Positions 5,406 to 6,146 of a stretch of DNA of 6,146 nucleotides are shown in pieces. Numbering within the stretch: position 1 is the first letter of the stretch; every line of letters begins with the position of its first letter. The stretch lies in the NCBI GenBank assembly GCA_028689195.1, contig JAQTWR010000175.1, positions 1 to 6,146 on the forward strand, given 5' to 3'. This DNA comes from Anaerolineales bacterium (GTDB taxonomy: Bacteria; Chloroflexota; Anaerolineae; Anaerolineales; Villigracilaceae). The position numbers and the translations under genes are program-made. The notes beneath the pieces are model-generated. The model made no database searches and was not told the DNA's origin. It was given only the letters and a program-made list of their open reading frames with translations.

Positions 5406-6146
5406 ATGCAAAAACATCCCGAATTTATTCCGATTCATAAAGTATTGATTCCCCTCGTCCATGATGGACCCGGCTTGGAAGCCCTGGAAATTGCGCGGCG
5501 CTTGGACGCGGAAGTTGTCCTCGTGGGCGTGGTGGTCGTGCCGCAGGGACAATCGTTAAGTACGGGCGCCATCCCTGCGCGCGTGCTGCGAAAAGCGTTG
5601 CGCCATTTTGGAAGAGACAAGCGCATTACCGGAAAATCGCAGATTATTGTTTCTTACGAGCCGTGGAACGAACTTTCGATTCTTTTACAAAAAGAAAGAC
5701 CTGATTTGCTGTGCTTGGAATGGGACGCTCATCTTACCGCTTTGGGCGTGACGACCGATGAAGTCTTGACCCGTCCGCCATGCGATATTGCGCTGGTGCG
5801 CGGCAAATTGACCGCTAAACCGACGCAGATTCTCGTCCCCGTCAGGGGCGGTCCTCATGCCGAGTTGGCGGTGCGCGTGGGCTTGGGGCTGCATCCAAAG
5901 GGAGTCACCGCGCTCCACCTCCGCAAACAGGACGATCCCGCGGCGGGCAGCGACGCGCCGTTCAAGGGCTTGGAGCGCGTCCTGAAACAAATGCCCGAAG
6001 TGCTAAAGCAATTTGAGGTTACGGACGAAGCGACGAATTACGTTCTCGAAAACACAAAACATGCGGACGTGATTATCGTCGGCGCCACCACGCAGCCCGT
6101 CGCAAGTTTTGTGTCGCTTGGACAATTTGCAGATCGCATTTTGAAC
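5406..6146 (+). CDS. Tandem universal stress protein (Usp) domains, 3' end missing
   Basis: An open frame of 247 codons with no stop before the window ends. Two Usp-like alpha/beta units are visible. The first (about 12-137) starts KVLIPLVHDG and ends near PPCDIALVRG. The second starts ILVPVRGGPHAELAVR at 142 and reaches VIIVGATTQPVASFVSLGQ at about 222-240. The ATP-binding pattern G-2X-G-9X-G(S/T) is degenerate in the second unit: G226-AT-T-9X-G239-Q, so the second glycine and the final S/T are lost. The first unit lacks the pattern entirely. Classical ATP binding is therefore doubtful, and a regulatory or docking role is more likely. Such Usp pairs are often found alone, or attached to or next to transporters and other enzymes; what follows here is unseen. 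The gene is 38 bases after the second glycosyltransferase with a good AGGA site, so it may belong to the same transcript. Confidence 0.8.
   Translation, partial: MQKHPEFIPIHKVLIPLVHDGPGLEALEIARRLDAEVVLVGVVVVPQGQSLSTGAIPARVLRKALRHFGRDKRITGKSQIIVSYEPWNELSILLQKERPDLLCLEWDAHLTALGVTTDEVLTRPPCDIALVRGKLTAKPTQILVPVRGGPHAELAVRVGLGLHPKGVTALHLRKQDDPAAGSDAPFKGLERVLKQMPEVLKQFEVTDEATNYVLENTKHADVIIVGATTQPVASFVSLGQFADRILN

Noticed and set aside
5685..5990. Minus-strand open frame of 101 codons opposite the Usp gene
   Set aside because: It is opposite an open plus-strand frame with two Usp units and a good ribosome binding site; no domain is recognised in it.
1..6146. tRNA, rRNA, CRISPR arrays, insertion sequences, attachment sites, origins
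   Set aside because: I found no tandem spaced repeats, transposase motifs or RNA-gene signatures; nearly all bases are in the six plus-strand genes.

Overview
The window is a compact, entirely plus-strand stretch of bacterial DNA with six genes, two of them cut by the window ends. It is moderately GC-rich, with many CGCG/GCGC runs and heavy use of GCG (Ala), CGC (Arg) and GAC/GAA codons in all six genes, so I see no sign of recently imported DNA. Gene content and protein style would fit a Chloroflexota (Anaerolineae-like) genome. That is an impression, since no rRNA or marker gene is present to prove it.

Layout. At 2-493 is the C-terminal end of a glutamine-dependent asparagine synthetase. 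After a 45-base gap holding a perfect 7-bp inverted repeat comes a small membrane protein of the UPF0316 type (DUF5698 + DUF2179), 539-1108. After a 28-base AT-rich gap comes a GH13 subfamily 18 sugar phosphorylase (1137-2819), closest in my recognition to E. coli YcjM and the glucosylglycerate phosphorylases. It is followed by two GT4-type glycosyltransferases (2816-4159 and 4156-5367). Both junctions are 4-base ATGA overlaps, so the three genes look translationally coupled. After 38 bases with a good ribosome binding site, a tandem universal-stress-protein (Usp) gene begins at 5406 and runs off the end with no stop. No gene-free stretch exceeds 45 bases.

How the genes may work together. The phosphorylase would reversibly split an alpha-glucoside (glucosylglycerate is the best guess; sucrose 6F-phosphate or glucosylglycerol are alternatives) into alpha-glucose-1-phosphate and the acceptor. 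The two coupled glycosyltransferases would build or extend a related glycoside. The simplest model is a module for making, extending and recycling a compatible solute or small storage glycoside, possibly of the (mannosyl)glucosylglycerate type. Substrates of both glycosyltransferases are inferred from context only. The most striking non-coding-type signal is a 12-bp perfect inverted repeat with a further inner stem (2731-2768), inside the 3' end of the phosphorylase gene and just before the first glycosyltransferase start.
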